Translations under genes and position numbers: made by a program
Notes under the pieces: generated by a model
What the model was told of the DNA's origin: nothing
Seen by the model: only the letters and a program-made list of their open reading frames with translations
The model's database searches: none
Part shown: in pieces, positions 1 to 7,106 of the stretch
Numbering within the stretch: position 1 is the stretch's first letter
How the letters are laid out: every line of letters starts with the position of its first letter
Source: Parvularculaceae bacterium
GTDB lineage: Bacteria > Pseudomonadota > Alphaproteobacteria > Caulobacterales > Parvularculaceae
Direction of reading: 5' to 3'
Assembly: GCA_004213235.1 (NCBI GenBank)
Contig: SHAI01000019.1
Coordinates: 1 to 18,091 of the forward strand
Length of the DNA stretch: 18,091 nt

Positions 1-640
1 GAGCCAGTGGCATGGCATCGGCCATGCGCCTGCGGCCATGCTGGAGGTCAAACGCGGTCCATAGAACGCCGCCAAAAAGAACCACTGCCAGACCAAGATG
101 AGTTGCAAGTCGGTATTGGCTCACATCCACACGGTCGCTCAATCCCGATGCAACCATCCACCAACCAATGACACCCTGCAGCCCCCCCAGGACAAACAGG
201 ATTGCCAGCCGACCGCCCAGAGTACGGTCTATGAGGCCCTTCGCAGAGAAGAAGATCAGTGGCAGGAGGAATGCAAGCCCCAGGAACCGACCATATAATC
301 GATGCCCCCATTCCCACCAGAAAATAACCTTGAACTCCGCCAAACTCATCCCGTAATTAACTGTCTGATATTCTGGAATGGTTTTGTACTTTTCAAATGC
401 CGCCTCCCATGTCGCATCGCTCAGCGGCGGTAAGGCACCACTGATGGGAGCCCATTCGGTAATGGAAAGCCCCGAATCCGTCAGGCGGGTGGCACCGCCC
501 ACCATGACCATTCCGGCTATCAGACCTGCGACGATGAAAAGCCAGATCATCACGGGACGCATGGCGGGATCGACGGGCGAGGCCAACCTTGTGGCCACCG
601 CGCCGCCCTGTAATTGAGGGTTCGCTGATGAAAACGTCAT
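1..640 (-). CDS. ctaA: Heme A synthase, CtaA/COX15 family (partial, C-terminus outside window)
   Basis: Membrane enzyme that oxidises the C8 methyl of heme O to give heme A for aa3-type cytochrome oxidase. The minus-strand frame opens at the ATG at 640-638 and stays open to the window edge, about 213 codons of a protein usually near 340-360 residues. Visible features are a first membrane segment with a glycine-rich GGATRLTDSGLS stretch just after it, the heme-ligand motif EWGHRLYGRFLG, a second membrane helix, and a later THLGLA histidine. A soluble loop between the first helix and EWGHR carries the WEAAFEKYKTIPEYQ segment typical of the COX15 group. No good Shine-Dalgarno precedes the ATG. 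The gene is divergent from the DUF2842 gene, a pairing that recurs in alphaproteobacteria. Function is known from the family; the missing half cannot be assessed. Confidence 0.93.
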   Translation of the reverse strand, partial: MTFSSANPQLQGGAVATRLASPVDPAMRPVMIWLFIVAGLIAGMVMVGGATRLTDSGLSITEWAPISGALPPLSDATWEAAFEKYKTIPEYQTVNYGMSLAEFKVIFWWEWGHRLYGRFLGLAFLLPLIFFSAKGLIDRTLGGRLAILFVLGGLQGVIGWWMVASGLSDRVDVSQYRLATHLGLAVVLFGGVLWTAFDLQHGRRRMADAMPLA

Positions 641-758
641 GGCGAGGTAGGTAATAGGTTCTCGCAGAGAATTCACCCCCGCCAGGCAAAGTGAGACGTC
701 GCGCCGCGGCACCGGATTCGTCATTGTGCGCGGCGGAGCGCTTTGCTAGCTCTCCAAT

Positions 759-995
759 ATGACCCCGCGTTTGAAAAAGCTTGTCGGGCTGCTGATCTGG
801 CTGCCTTACGTCTTCATTTACCTGTTCGCCGCCGCCGCGATTGGCGACCATGTGCCGCCCCATTGGGCGTTAAAGCTATTATACTTTGCGCTGGCCGGTG
901 TAATTTGGGTTTTCCCGTTGAAATATCTCATGAATTGGATGAACGCCGCGCCTAAAGTCCAGACAAAGTCCAAGGCGAGCGAAACAGGATCTTAA
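759..995 (+). CDS. DUF2842 family small membrane protein
   Basis: A 78-residue protein with two predicted membrane helices (about residues 8-30 and 38-58) separated by a short GDHVPPHW loop, followed by a polar lysine-rich tail. The length, the LPYVFIYLFAAAAIGD core and the second helix ending in FPLKYLMNWM match the DUF2842 family, which is largely confined to alphaproteobacteria and has no established function. It sits 118 bp from the divergent heme A synthase gene. That recurring neighbourhood hints at a link to cytochrome oxidase biogenesis, but this is inference. The start is the ATG at 759; no strong ribosome binding site is visible. Confidence 0.85.
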   Translation: MTPRLKKLVGLLIWLPYVFIYLFAAAAIGDHVPPHWALKLLYFALAGVIWVFPLKYLMNWMNAAPKVQTKSKASETGS

Positions 996-1037
996 ACCAA
1001 GTCGGTTAGGTTAACGCCATCTATCCGGGTTTGAGTA

Positions 1038-1748
1038 ATGATTTCGTCTAACAAGACTTTCAGGTCCAAGCGTAACTTTACGGTGTCAATCCATCTGACG
1101 ACCGGTGAAACGTTAGAAGGCCGCGTTTATTTGAAAACCGATGAACGCCTGATCGACATGCTGAACGATGACCGGGCCTTTATCCCCGTGAAACGCAGCG
1201 CTGGCGACATGGTCATCCTCGCCAAATCAACGATTGCCTCAATCACTGGACAAAATGACGCCAAGCTAACGCAAACAACATCGTCAAACGCTGAGGTAGC
1301 TGCCCCGCCCGCACCGAAAGAAAGTGCCGTCATTGGGCCGACAGCGGTGCCTGCCCCGACTAATCTACTTCACCATACCGATACTTGCGCCGACACTGAC
1401 ACTGACACTGACACTGACACTGCGGCAACACCAGGAACAGAAGCTGACCAAACCCTAGAACCAGTTGCTGTTATCCAGCCCACCGATATCGATATAGACG
1501 AAGGAGCGCCGGATCACGCCAGCATGTACGGGCAAGAGTTATCAGGTGAGCAGGTTGGACAGGTGCCTGAGCTCACGCAACCGGACGAAGCAGAATCGAC
1601 AAATGACGCACAACGGCCAAGAATGAAGCGCGAGGACCTCGCCATTATCGATGGTGATCCAACGGCGCATTCAAGAAAGCTTCAGGAGCCGCCGTCTTAC
1701 GATCCGGGAAATGGGTTAATTGACAACGCGAGGCAGGCTGCTAACTAG
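1038..1748 (+). CDS. Acidic, low-complexity protein with an N-terminal DUF6812-like domain
   Basis: A 236-residue protein with two contrasting parts. Residues about 1-75 look folded and beta-rich: VSIHLTTGETLEGRVYLKTDERLIDMLNDDRAFIPV, then a VILAKSTIASI strand. This resembles small bacterial domains such as DUF6812, where a TGE..EG..Y/H pattern precedes a D.LN...F.P. motif. I assign that by memory of the pattern, with moderate confidence. Residues about 76-236 are alanine/proline/threonine-rich and then strongly acidic, predicted disordered, and include a (Asp-Thr) repeat encoded by a hexanucleotide tandem repeat at 1392-1421. No signal peptide or membrane helix is seen. The stop codon overlaps the bamE stop on the opposite strand within one CTAG. 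Function unknown. Confidence 0.75.
   Translation: MISSNKTFRSKRNFTVSIHLTTGETLEGRVYLKTDERLIDMLNDDRAFIPVKRSAGDMVILAKSTIASITGQNDAKLTQTTSSNAEVAAPPAPKESAVIGPTAVPAPTNLLHHTDTCADTDTDTDTDTAATPGTEADQTLEPVAVIQPTDIDIDEGAPDHASMYGQELSGEQVGQVPELTQPDEAESTNDAQRPRMKREDLAIIDGDPTAHSRKLQEPPSYDPGNGLIDNARQAAN
1392..1421 (+). repeat. (GACACT)5 hexanucleotide tandem repeat inside a coding region
   Basis: Five perfect consecutive copies of GACACT, read in frame as an Asp-Thr repeat in the acidic tail of the 1038-1748 protein. The unit is a multiple of three, so slippage would change the length of the Asp-Thr tract without breaking the frame. A partial related copy (gataCTTGCGCC) precedes it. Confidence 0.9.
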
Positions 1749-2248
1749 CGCCCCCCACCAGGCCCAGTTGGTCCGCCGCCGGCCGGCAATTGACCAACAT
1801 TACCCAGCAATTGCTCCCAAAATGACAGCTCTTTCCCACGGGTGGGTGTCTGCTTTGAAACGCGGCTAACGCGCACGCTTTGTGCCAGGTTGATCTCTTT
1901 CACTTCCTGAACAACACCGGCGTCATCGAAAAGGAAAGCAACGACCTGCTGCGTCGTCGTTTCAGGTCGGAAGAATGCCCGGGCCTGGTCCCGACTGGCA
2001 AGATAGTACCAGGCGCTATCGTTGAAGGTCGAGCGCATGGAAGGCTCGCCATACTTTGCGATGATACTTTCCTTTGTATCGACGCCTTCGCGCGCACTGA
2101 GAGACGTCTCGCCGCGTTCCAGGATGTAGCCATGGCTCGTACGTACCGAGACGCAGCCACTCGCGGTGAGAACCGCAAAACCCGCACCGACCAAAACGGC
2201 GCGCATTGCAAACTTCCGAACTGCAACGCCAAATTTATGATGGCTCAT
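1745..2248 (-). CDS. bamE: Outer membrane protein assembly factor BamE (SmpA/OmlA lipoprotein)
   Basis: A 167-residue lipoprotein of the BAM complex that folds beta-barrel proteins into the outer membrane. The start chosen is the ATG at 2248, with AAGGAG 10 nt upstream. It gives a signal peptide (RKFAMRAVLVGAGFAVLTASGC) with a plausible lipidation cysteine at residue 32. A longer frame starting at 2392 would bury the signal peptide and run through a tandem repeat, so it was rejected. The SmpA/OmlA core follows: KESIIAKYGEPS, then WYYLASRDQARAFFRPE and VVAFLFDDAGVVQEV. The C-terminus is a short Gly/Pro-rich tail (GGGPTGPGGGR). It is divergent from the CBP3-like chaperone gene and convergent with the DUF6812-like gene, sharing a 4-bp stop overlap. 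Confidence 0.9.
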   Translation of the reverse strand: MSHHKFGVAVRKFAMRAVLVGAGFAVLTASGCVSVRTSHGYILERGETSLSAREGVDTKESIIAKYGEPSMRSTFNDSAWYYLASRDQARAFFRPETTTQQVVAFLFDDAGVVQEVKEINLAQSVRVSRVSKQTPTRGKELSFWEQLLGNVGQLPAGGGPTGPGGGR

Positions 2249-2311
2249 ACCGCCATTGCTCCTTTTACGCCCGCCTAAAGCCAATTGCACCCTGATCGCG
2301 TCCGTGACGTT

Positions 2312-2359
2312 ATGCCCCGCAAATAGCATGCCCCGCAAATAGCATGCCCCGCAAACAGC
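2312..2359. repeat. Three 16-bp tandem repeats in the bamE / chaperone intergenic region
   Basis: Units 2312-2327 and 2328-2343 are identical (ATGCCCCGCAAATAGC) and 2344-2359 differs by one base (AAACAGC). On the plus strand each of the first two units reads ATG CCC CGC AAA TAG, a minimal start-to-stop frame. The array lies 64 bp upstream of the bamE start and about 110 bp upstream of the chaperone start, so it occupies the divergent promoter region. Origin by replication slippage is the simple explanation. Confidence 0.92.
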
Positions 2360-2468
2360 GCACCAGGCACAATACCTGTGCCCATACGCCATGCTTGATC
2401 CGCGCGCCAGTCCGCATTACCTCGCAGATCTATGGTCTTAGATCAAATTGCAAGCCTCACAGGTGAAT

Positions 2469-3032
2469 ATGATTTTTCGCGCGCTTAGGAAAGACCCCGA
2501 CAAACGTGTTGCAAACGAGGTGTACTTTATGGTCGCCGAAGCTTCACGTCGTGAACCTTTTTTTGTCGATGCCGGTGCCCCCGATAATGTCGAGGGCCGT
2601 TTTGAGGTTCTGAGCATACATATGTTCCTCGTGCTGCGCCGCCTGAAGCAGGATGGCGACCGCGCACGCCGCTTCTCGCAATATTTGTTTGACGCCTTCT
2701 TCAACAGCATGGACGATGCCTTACGGGAACTGGGCGTTGGCGACATGTCAATCGGCAAGCGCATCCGCAATATGGCGGAAGCTTTTTACGGACGGACTGG
2801 TGCCTATGATGAGGCTCTGGAAAAAGGTGATGCCGAATTATTGTCGGCGGCCATCGCCCGAAACATCTACGGGGTTGAAGATATTCCCGCCGGGGCAAAT
2901 GAAATTGCGCGTTATATGATGAAAACCGACCAGGTTTTGAAGGAAACAGGTATTGACGACATCTTCAAAGGCGCTTTTGCATTTCCCCCAATTCAGATGG
3001 ACCCCACAACAGATGCGGCCAGCGCAAAATGA
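2469..3032 (+). CDS. Ubiquinol-cytochrome c chaperone family protein (CBP3/UQCC1-like)
   Basis: A 187-residue soluble protein of the family that includes mitochondrial CBP3/UQCC1, assembly factors for cytochrome b of the bc1 complex. Family-like features are an N-terminal basic MIFRALRKDPDKR, an alpha-helical body with YFMVAEASRREPFF, then the conserved FEVLSIHMFLVLRRLKQDG and ARRFSQYLFDAFFNSMDDALRELGVGDMSIGKRI segments, and YGR.GAYDEAL. I chose the ATG at 2469 over upstream TTG (2448) and GTG (2463) because the family begins close to this motif and an AGGTG lies just upstream. It overlaps the following DUF177 gene by ATGA (3029-3032), so the two are almost certainly cotranscribed. Function is from the family; the bacterial role in bc1 assembly is inferred. 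Confidence 0.87.
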   Translation: MIFRALRKDPDKRVANEVYFMVAEASRREPFFVDAGAPDNVEGRFEVLSIHMFLVLRRLKQDGDRARRFSQYLFDAFFNSMDDALRELGVGDMSIGKRIRNMAEAFYGRTGAYDEALEKGDAELLSAAIARNIYGVEDIPAGANEIARYMMKTDQVLKETGIDDIFKGAFAFPPIQMDPTTDAASAK

Positions 3033-3547
3033 TGTTTTTTGACAGGATATCGATTGAAGCTTTTGAAGCAGCGCCCAAAACCGTCCACCTGGTCGCCGCG
3101 CTGCAAGATCTTGATCTGATTGCGACGCGGCTCAAAGTGCCGGCATTAAAAGCAATCAGCGGGCATATGGTGTTTGAACGACGGGGGCCAGATATCCAGG
3201 TAACCGGTAGCGTGGACGCAATGCTGCAGCGCACCTGCACCATCAGCCTGGAACCAATGAGAGAACGGATCGAGGATACGTTCCAACTCCGTCTCACCTC
3301 GGAATTCCTGGAGGAAGACGCTGTTTCTGAAGAAGATGTCGATCTGATCGCGGATTTCGTTGATGAGGCGAATAAATTGGCTCCAGCGGAGATTTTAATC
3401 CAGCAAGTTGCACTGGCCATGGCGGCACACCCGAAATTACCTGACGCGGAGCCGCCTGCACCGCTCACTGACAAATCCAGCAATGACAATCCATTTGCAG
3501 CATTAGCCGGGCTCGTTGCCACAAAGTCAGAGGAAAGCGGCAGATAA
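3029..3547 (+). CDS. DUF177 / YceD family protein
   Basis: A 172-residue protein of the YceD (DUF177) family, which in many bacteria is linked to large ribosomal subunit and 23S rRNA accumulation and often lies next to rpmF or plsX. The family signature is the strand VTGSVDAMLQRTCTISLEPM followed by an acidic region (EEDAVSEEDVDLIADFVDE) and LAPAEILIQQVALAMAAHP. Only one cysteine of the C..C pattern seen in many homologues is present. The C-terminus ends in a low-complexity NPFAALAGL segment, common in this family. No rpmF is present between it and plsX. It is translationally coupled by ATGA to the upstream chaperone gene and followed after 61 bp by plsX. Confidence 0.88.
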   Translation: MMFFDRISIEAFEAAPKTVHLVAALQDLDLIATRLKVPALKAISGHMVFERRGPDIQVTGSVDAMLQRTCTISLEPMRERIEDTFQLRLTSEFLEEDAVSEEDVDLIADFVDEANKLAPAEILIQQVALAMAAHPKLPDAEPPAPLTDKSSNDNPFAALAGLVATKSEESGR

Positions 3548-3608
3548 ACCGCCAGATAAAACGTCGGATGACGCCACCAGGCGCTAGGCGACGGCGCATA
3601 AATCGATT

Positions 3609-4769
3609 ATGCCAAGAAATGTTCTAACGGTTACGGGACGAAGGACGCCGCTTTTGCTGAACATCGAGAAAAAAGTACGCCCATCGAGCGAGCGACCGCG
3701 CCTTGCGGTCGACGCTATGGGCTCTGATGCCGGACCTGCAGAGGTCGTTGCTGGCGTGGCCAAAGCGCTCGCCAACGGGCTTTGTGCGGATGTGTCTTTC
3801 TTCGGCGACGGCGACATGGTGGGCCAAATCGTCAATGGGCACGCACAGCTCGCCAGCGCAACTGTTGTGCATGCCGATAGCGTCGTTCAAATGACAGACA
3901 AACCGATGCACGTGCTGCGACGAGGACGTGATACGTCTATGTGGGCAGCCGTTACTGCGGTTTCGCAAGGCGCAGCAGATGCAGTGTTATCAGGCGGCAA
4001 TACCGGCGCGCTGATGGCCGTCGCCCGCCGTCAAATCGGGATGATTAAAGGCGTTGAGCGCCCCGCCATCACCGCGCTTTGGCCCTCCCCGAAAGGGCGC
4101 GTTGTTGTGTTGGATGTCGGCGCGAATGTCGACGCCAGCGACCGCCAACTGGTCTCTTTTGCCATTATGGGCGAGGCATTTTTCCGCGCCTTGACGGGGA
4201 AGCTTAAACCCTCCGTTGGCCTCCTCAATGTCGGGGCGGAAGAATTAAAAGGCCATGACACGGTTCGCTCCGCTGCGGCGTTACTGCGCCGAGCAGATGC
4301 TGAAATGGCGTTCCAGGGGTTCGTTGAGGGTAATGACATTTCTGAAGGGGTCGTCGATGTTGTCGTCACAGACGGCTTTACCGGCAATGTCGCCCTGAAA
4401 TCTGCGGAAGGTGCCGCACGCTTGGTTGGTGGCTGGATGAAAGAAGCGCTGACCGGATCCCTCATTTCGAAGCTCAGCGCCGCCTTAATGGGCCGGGAAC
4501 TGAAATCGCTCCGACAGAAAATCGATCCATCCTCAGTGAATGGCGGCGTTTTCCTCGGGATCAACGGGATCGTCGTGAAAAGTCACGGCGGTGCGAACGC
4601 TTCTGGCGTGGCGAGTGCCGCATCCATGGCCGCTGCGCTCACTGGACGGGGTTTTCGTCGGGACGTTGCTGATAATGTCGGGCGCGTTTTCGCAACGCTT
4701 GATGCTGCCAGTACCGGCCAGGACGCGAATACGGATCAACAGAGTTCGGGGATCAAGGCAGTAGTATGA
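3609..4769 (+). CDS. plsX: Phosphate acyltransferase PlsX
   Basis: Converts acyl-ACP and phosphate to acyl-phosphate, feeding PlsY in phospholipid synthesis; a peripheral membrane enzyme. The protein begins its conserved part at RLAVDAMGSDAGPAEVVAG and shows the family blocks ALSGGNTGALMAVA, RPAITALWPSP, VVLDVGANVDA, GLLNVGAEELKG, FVEGNDISEGVVDVVVTDGFTGNVALK and FLGINGIVVKSHGGA. From the ATG at 3609 it is 386 residues, somewhat long, with about 31 residues before the conserved start and no good ribosome binding site. The TTG at 3654, preceded by GAAGG, is an alternative. It overlaps fabH by ATGA, so translation is probably coupled. Confidence 0.95.
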   Translation: MPRNVLTVTGRRTPLLLNIEKKVRPSSERPRLAVDAMGSDAGPAEVVAGVAKALANGLCADVSFFGDGDMVGQIVNGHAQLASATVVHADSVVQMTDKPMHVLRRGRDTSMWAAVTAVSQGAADAVLSGGNTGALMAVARRQIGMIKGVERPAITALWPSPKGRVVVLDVGANVDASDRQLVSFAIMGEAFFRALTGKLKPSVGLLNVGAEELKGHDTVRSAAALLRRADAEMAFQGFVEGNDISEGVVDVVVTDGFTGNVALKSAEGAARLVGGWMKEALTGSLISKLSAALMGRELKSLRQKIDPSSVNGGVFLGINGIVVKSHGGANASGVASAASMAAALTGRGFRRDVADNVGRVFATLDAASTGQDANTDQQSSGIKAVV

Positions 4770-5737
4770 ATCTGAAATCAGTATTGGCAGGTGCTGGCTC
4801 ATACCTGCCGGGCAATGTCCTATCCAATGCGGACCTCGCAGCGCGAGTAGACACAAGCGATGAGTGGATCCGCGCCCGGACTGGCATCAAGTCCAGGCGG
4901 ATAGCTGGCGAGGGTGAATTCACGTCAGATCTTGCAGTTGCCGCCGCAAGAAAGGCCCTCGATTCGGCCGGTAAAGATCCCTCAGATGTTGATCTGGTCA
5001 TTCTGGCGACGACCACGCCGGACAAAACGTTTCCCGCAACAGCAGCAATCGTGCAGGCAAAACTCGGCGTGCCTGCTGGCGCGGCGTTCGATGTTCAGGC
5101 CGTGTGCTCAGGGTTCGTCTATGCATTAACGACCGCAGACAAATTTCTGCGCACGGGCGACCATAAGTGCGCACTTGTTATTGGCGCAGAAACCTTCTCG
5201 CGGATTATCGACTGGGAAGACCGGAGCACATGCGTTTTGTTCGGCGACGGCGCAGGGGCCTGGGTGCTTGAAGCGCAAGACGCAGAGAAAAGCGGCGACC
5301 GCGGCGTTATCGCAACCGAACTCCAGTGCGATGGCCGATTTACGGACTATCTCCACGTAGATGGCGGGGTTTCATCGACGGGAACTGTGGGTCACGTGCG
5401 CATGCAGGGCAACAAAGTCTTTCGACAGGCGATAGAGCGCATCAGCGACGCCATGATCGCCGTTGCCCGAAAAGCCGGGATAGCGCCGTCAGCCATAGAC
5501 TGGTTTGTGCCCCACCAGGCCAATGAGCGCATCATCCATGGCGTTGTTGAACGGCTGAACTTGCCCTCAGACCGCGTCGTGTCGACCATTGCCGAACAGG
5601 GAAATACCTCGGCGGCATCAATCCCCCTCGCCTTTGACGCAGCTGTGCGCGATGGGAGGATAAAGCCAGGTGATCTGGTCATGATCGAGGCCATGGGGGG
5701 CGGTTTGACCTGGGGTGCGGCACTTCTTCGCGCCTGA
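4766..5737 (+). CDS. fabH: 3-oxoacyl-[acyl-carrier-protein] synthase III (KASIII)
   Basis: Condenses acetyl-CoA with malonyl-ACP to start type II fatty-acid synthesis. At 323 residues it has the usual length. The catalytic triad is visible: Cys114 in QAVCSGFVYAL, His250 in FVPHQANERI and Asn280 in EQGNTSAASIP. Other family blocks are DTSDEWIRARTGI near residue 30, ATTTPDKTFPATA, VLFGDGAGAWVLE and the C-terminal MIEAMGGGLTWGAALLR. The ATG lies within the plsX stop (ATGA). plsX-fabH coupling links fatty-acid initiation with phosphatidic acid synthesis and is conserved across many bacteria. A 14-bp palindrome begins right after the stop codon. Confidence 0.97.
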   Translation: MNLKSVLAGAGSYLPGNVLSNADLAARVDTSDEWIRARTGIKSRRIAGEGEFTSDLAVAAARKALDSAGKDPSDVDLVILATTTPDKTFPATAAIVQAKLGVPAGAAFDVQAVCSGFVYALTTADKFLRTGDHKCALVIGAETFSRIIDWEDRSTCVLFGDGAGAWVLEAQDAEKSGDRGVIATELQCDGRFTDYLHVDGGVSSTGTVGHVRMQGNKVFRQAIERISDAMIAVARKAGIAPSAIDWFVPHQANERIIHGVVERLNLPSDRVVSTIAEQGNTSAASIPLAFDAAVRDGRIKPGDLVMIEAMGGGLTWGAALLRA

Positions 5738-5751
5738 CCAGAAATTTCTGG
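5738..5751. promoter_or_regulatory. Perfect 14-bp palindrome between fabH and ihfA
   Basis: CCAGAAATTTCTGG is perfectly self-complementary and starts one base after the fabH stop codon. It has no loop and no following T-run, so it is a poor terminator and reads more like a binding site for a dimeric protein. It lies about 43 bp upstream of the candidate ihfA -35 element. The protein that would bind is unknown. Confidence 0.4.
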
Positions 5752-5793
5752 GAGCCGAACTGCAGGAAACTTACCAATATTTTCAAATGCTTG

Positions 5794-5821
5794 TTGACCT
5801 TCTTGTCTGTGAGGATTTAAC
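5794..5821 (+). promoter_or_regulatory. Candidate sigma70-type promoter for ihfA
   Basis: TTGACC (5794-5799) and TTTAAC (5816-5821) are separated by 16 bp and lie about 40 bp upstream of the ihfA start. The -35 is a good match and the -10 matches at four of six positions. Prediction by eye only. Confidence 0.4.
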
Positions 5822-5863
5822 ATTCGGCGATAAATCACAATTTTGCCAATGGGAGATCTGATG

Positions 5864-6190
5864 ATGTCAGCGAAGACAATCACACGTGCCGATCTTACCG
5901 ATGCCGTCTTTCGGTCCCTTGGATTGTCGCGTACCGAATCTGCCAGCATTGTCGAACGGATCGTTGAGGAAATTTGTGCTTCCCTTGAAAACGGCGAGAC
6001 CGTAAAGATTTCATCTTTTGGCACATTTTCGATCCGTGACAAGAAAATGCGTATGGGACGCAACCCCAAGACGGGTGAGGAAGTGCCAATTACGCCGCGC
6101 CGGGTGATTTCATTCCGAGCGTCAAATGTACTCAAGGATCAGATAAACCAGAATCTCGCGAACCATTCCGCTGTACAGGCTGCTGAATAG
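5864..6190 (+). CDS. ihfA: Integration host factor subunit alpha
   Basis: The alpha chain of the heterodimeric DNA-bending protein IHF. It begins KTITRADLTDAVFRSLGLSRTESASIVERIVEEICASLENGE and has the HU/IHF core VKISSFGTFSIRDK followed by the DNA-contacting arm RMGRNPKTGEEVPITPRRVISFRAS. Proline in the GRNPKTGEEVPI arm is the intercalating position of this family. Two adjacent ATGs (5861 and 5864) follow GGGAG at 5851-5855; the second gives the family-typical MS.KT.TRADL N-terminus and an 8-nt spacing, and a protein of 108 residues. It probably has its own promoter and is followed by the MerR gene after 30 bp, an arrangement common in alphaproteobacteria. Confidence 0.95.
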   Translation: MSAKTITRADLTDAVFRSLGLSRTESASIVERIVEEICASLENGETVKISSFGTFSIRDKKMRMGRNPKTGEEVPITPRRVISFRASNVLKDQINQNLANHSAVQAAE

Positions 6191-6220
6191 TTTTTGCACG
6201 GACACGCATTGTAGGAAGCC

Positions 6221-6787
6221 ATGGCTGCACGAAAATCAGCTGAAGCATTTCGAACGATCAGCGAAGCGGCAGATGAATTGGACGTACCGCAACACGTTTT
6301 GCGACATTGGGAGGAAGTCTTTGGCCAAGTCCGGCCAATGCGGCGCGCCGGGGGACGACGCTATTACCGCCCGGTAGATATCGATGTTCTCCGCGGCGTT
6401 CGGGCCCTTTTGCACGACCATAAGTACACGACTAAAGGCGTTCAACAAATCTTCAAAGATAATGGCGTTAAATATGTCGCCGAAATTGGCCGGCATAAGG
6501 CCGCAGGAAAACCCATCGACCTGCATCCCAATGTTGCAGGCGGGAAGGTTGCAGCCGGGAGTGAACAAAACGCCAGCACCCCTGGCACGGCCAGTACGTT
6601 GACCGACAATTCAATGCATCCAGAAAACGCATCCGGCGATGTGCCGCATGCTCACACAGCGAGAGGCATCACTCGCGACGAAACCGCCCAGCGACTCGTG
6701 GAATTATTGACCCGTCTGGAGTCGATCGAAACCTCCCTTGACGAAGCGGCATTAGCCTTGGAGGCAATCGAAAAACACCAGGACTGA
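6221..6787 (+). CDS. MerR-family transcriptional regulator
   Basis: A 188-residue regulator with an N-terminal winged helix-turn-helix (residues about 10-80): FRTISEAADELDVPQHVLRHWEEVF, then a wing with RRAGGRRYYRPVDIDVLRGVRALLH. YTTKGVQQIFKDNG continues the typical MerR helix. The middle is low-complexity (alanine, glycine, threonine), and the end is a predicted coiled coil (QRLVELLTRLESIETSLDEAALALEAIE) likely used for dimerisation. There is no cysteine-rich metal-binding loop, so a metal sensor is unlikely. AGGAAG precedes the ATG at a suitable distance. It follows ihfA in the order seen in many alphaproteobacteria, where the target genes are generally not known. Confidence 0.9.
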   Translation: MAARKSAEAFRTISEAADELDVPQHVLRHWEEVFGQVRPMRRAGGRRYYRPVDIDVLRGVRALLHDHKYTTKGVQQIFKDNGVKYVAEIGRHKAAGKPIDLHPNVAGGKVAAGSEQNASTPGTASTLTDNSMHPENASGDVPHAHTARGITRDETAQRLVELLTRLESIETSLDEAALALEAIEKHQD

Positions 6788-6790
6788 GCG

Positions 6791-6889
6791 TCAAGCCGCA
6801 TTGCTCATGGCGTACGGATTTGCATCACCAGGCATGTCGCGCAACTGCTGCACCGGCACAGGCAATGCACCATCGCCACCCGCACCAAT
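6791..6889 (-). pseudogene. Possible 3' remnant of a minus-strand gene
   Basis: On the minus strand the frame between a TGA at 6892-6890 and a TGA at 6793-6791 encodes 32 residues with a proline/glutamine-rich composition and no good start codon or ribosome binding site. GC-rich codons and lack of a start fit the C-terminal end of a gene cut by later insertion of the AT-rich patch to its right. I do not recognise the parent family. Chance openness over 32 codons in this base composition is quite possible. Confidence 0.25.
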
Positions 6890-7079
6890 TCATTTGCGTT
6901 GTTGTGCTGCTGCGTTGATGTGCTTCATTGCAAACTTTTGAGCTCTTCCCTAAATACAGGTTCAGAATTTTTTGGCGTGAGACACCCAATCAAATCCGGG
7001 AACAGGCATGATCAGTGTAAATATTTAATAGTATGCGGCGCGGAAGGACCGAGAAATCCAATAAAATTTCGAAACCCGT

Positions 7080-7106
7080 TTTAGATGGGCACCATTCTAA
7101 ATTTTT
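7080..7106 (+). terminator. Imperfect inverted repeat followed by five Ts, upstream of the aldo/keto reductase
   Basis: TTTAGATGG (7080-7088), a GCA loop, and CCATTCTAAA (7092-7101) form a 9-bp stem with one bulged base. TTTTT (7102-7106) follows directly. It resembles an intrinsic terminator or attenuator on the plus strand and ends 16 bp before the ATG at 7123. The stem is AT-rich and weak, so it could instead be an operator. Confidence 0.35.

Noticed and set aside
393..863. Minus-strand frame of 156 codons overlapping the heme A synthase and DUF2842 genes
   Set aside because: Out of frame with the clearly recognisable CtaA sequence and antisense to DUF2842; the translation shows no family pattern.
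2312..2359. Possible CRISPR array
   Set aside because: The 16-bp units are contiguous with no spacers; this is a simple tandem repeat.
2249..2392. N-terminal extension of bamE to an ATG at 2392
   Set aside because: It would place the lipoprotein signal internally and translate the tandem repeat; the ATG at 2248 has AAGGAG upstream.
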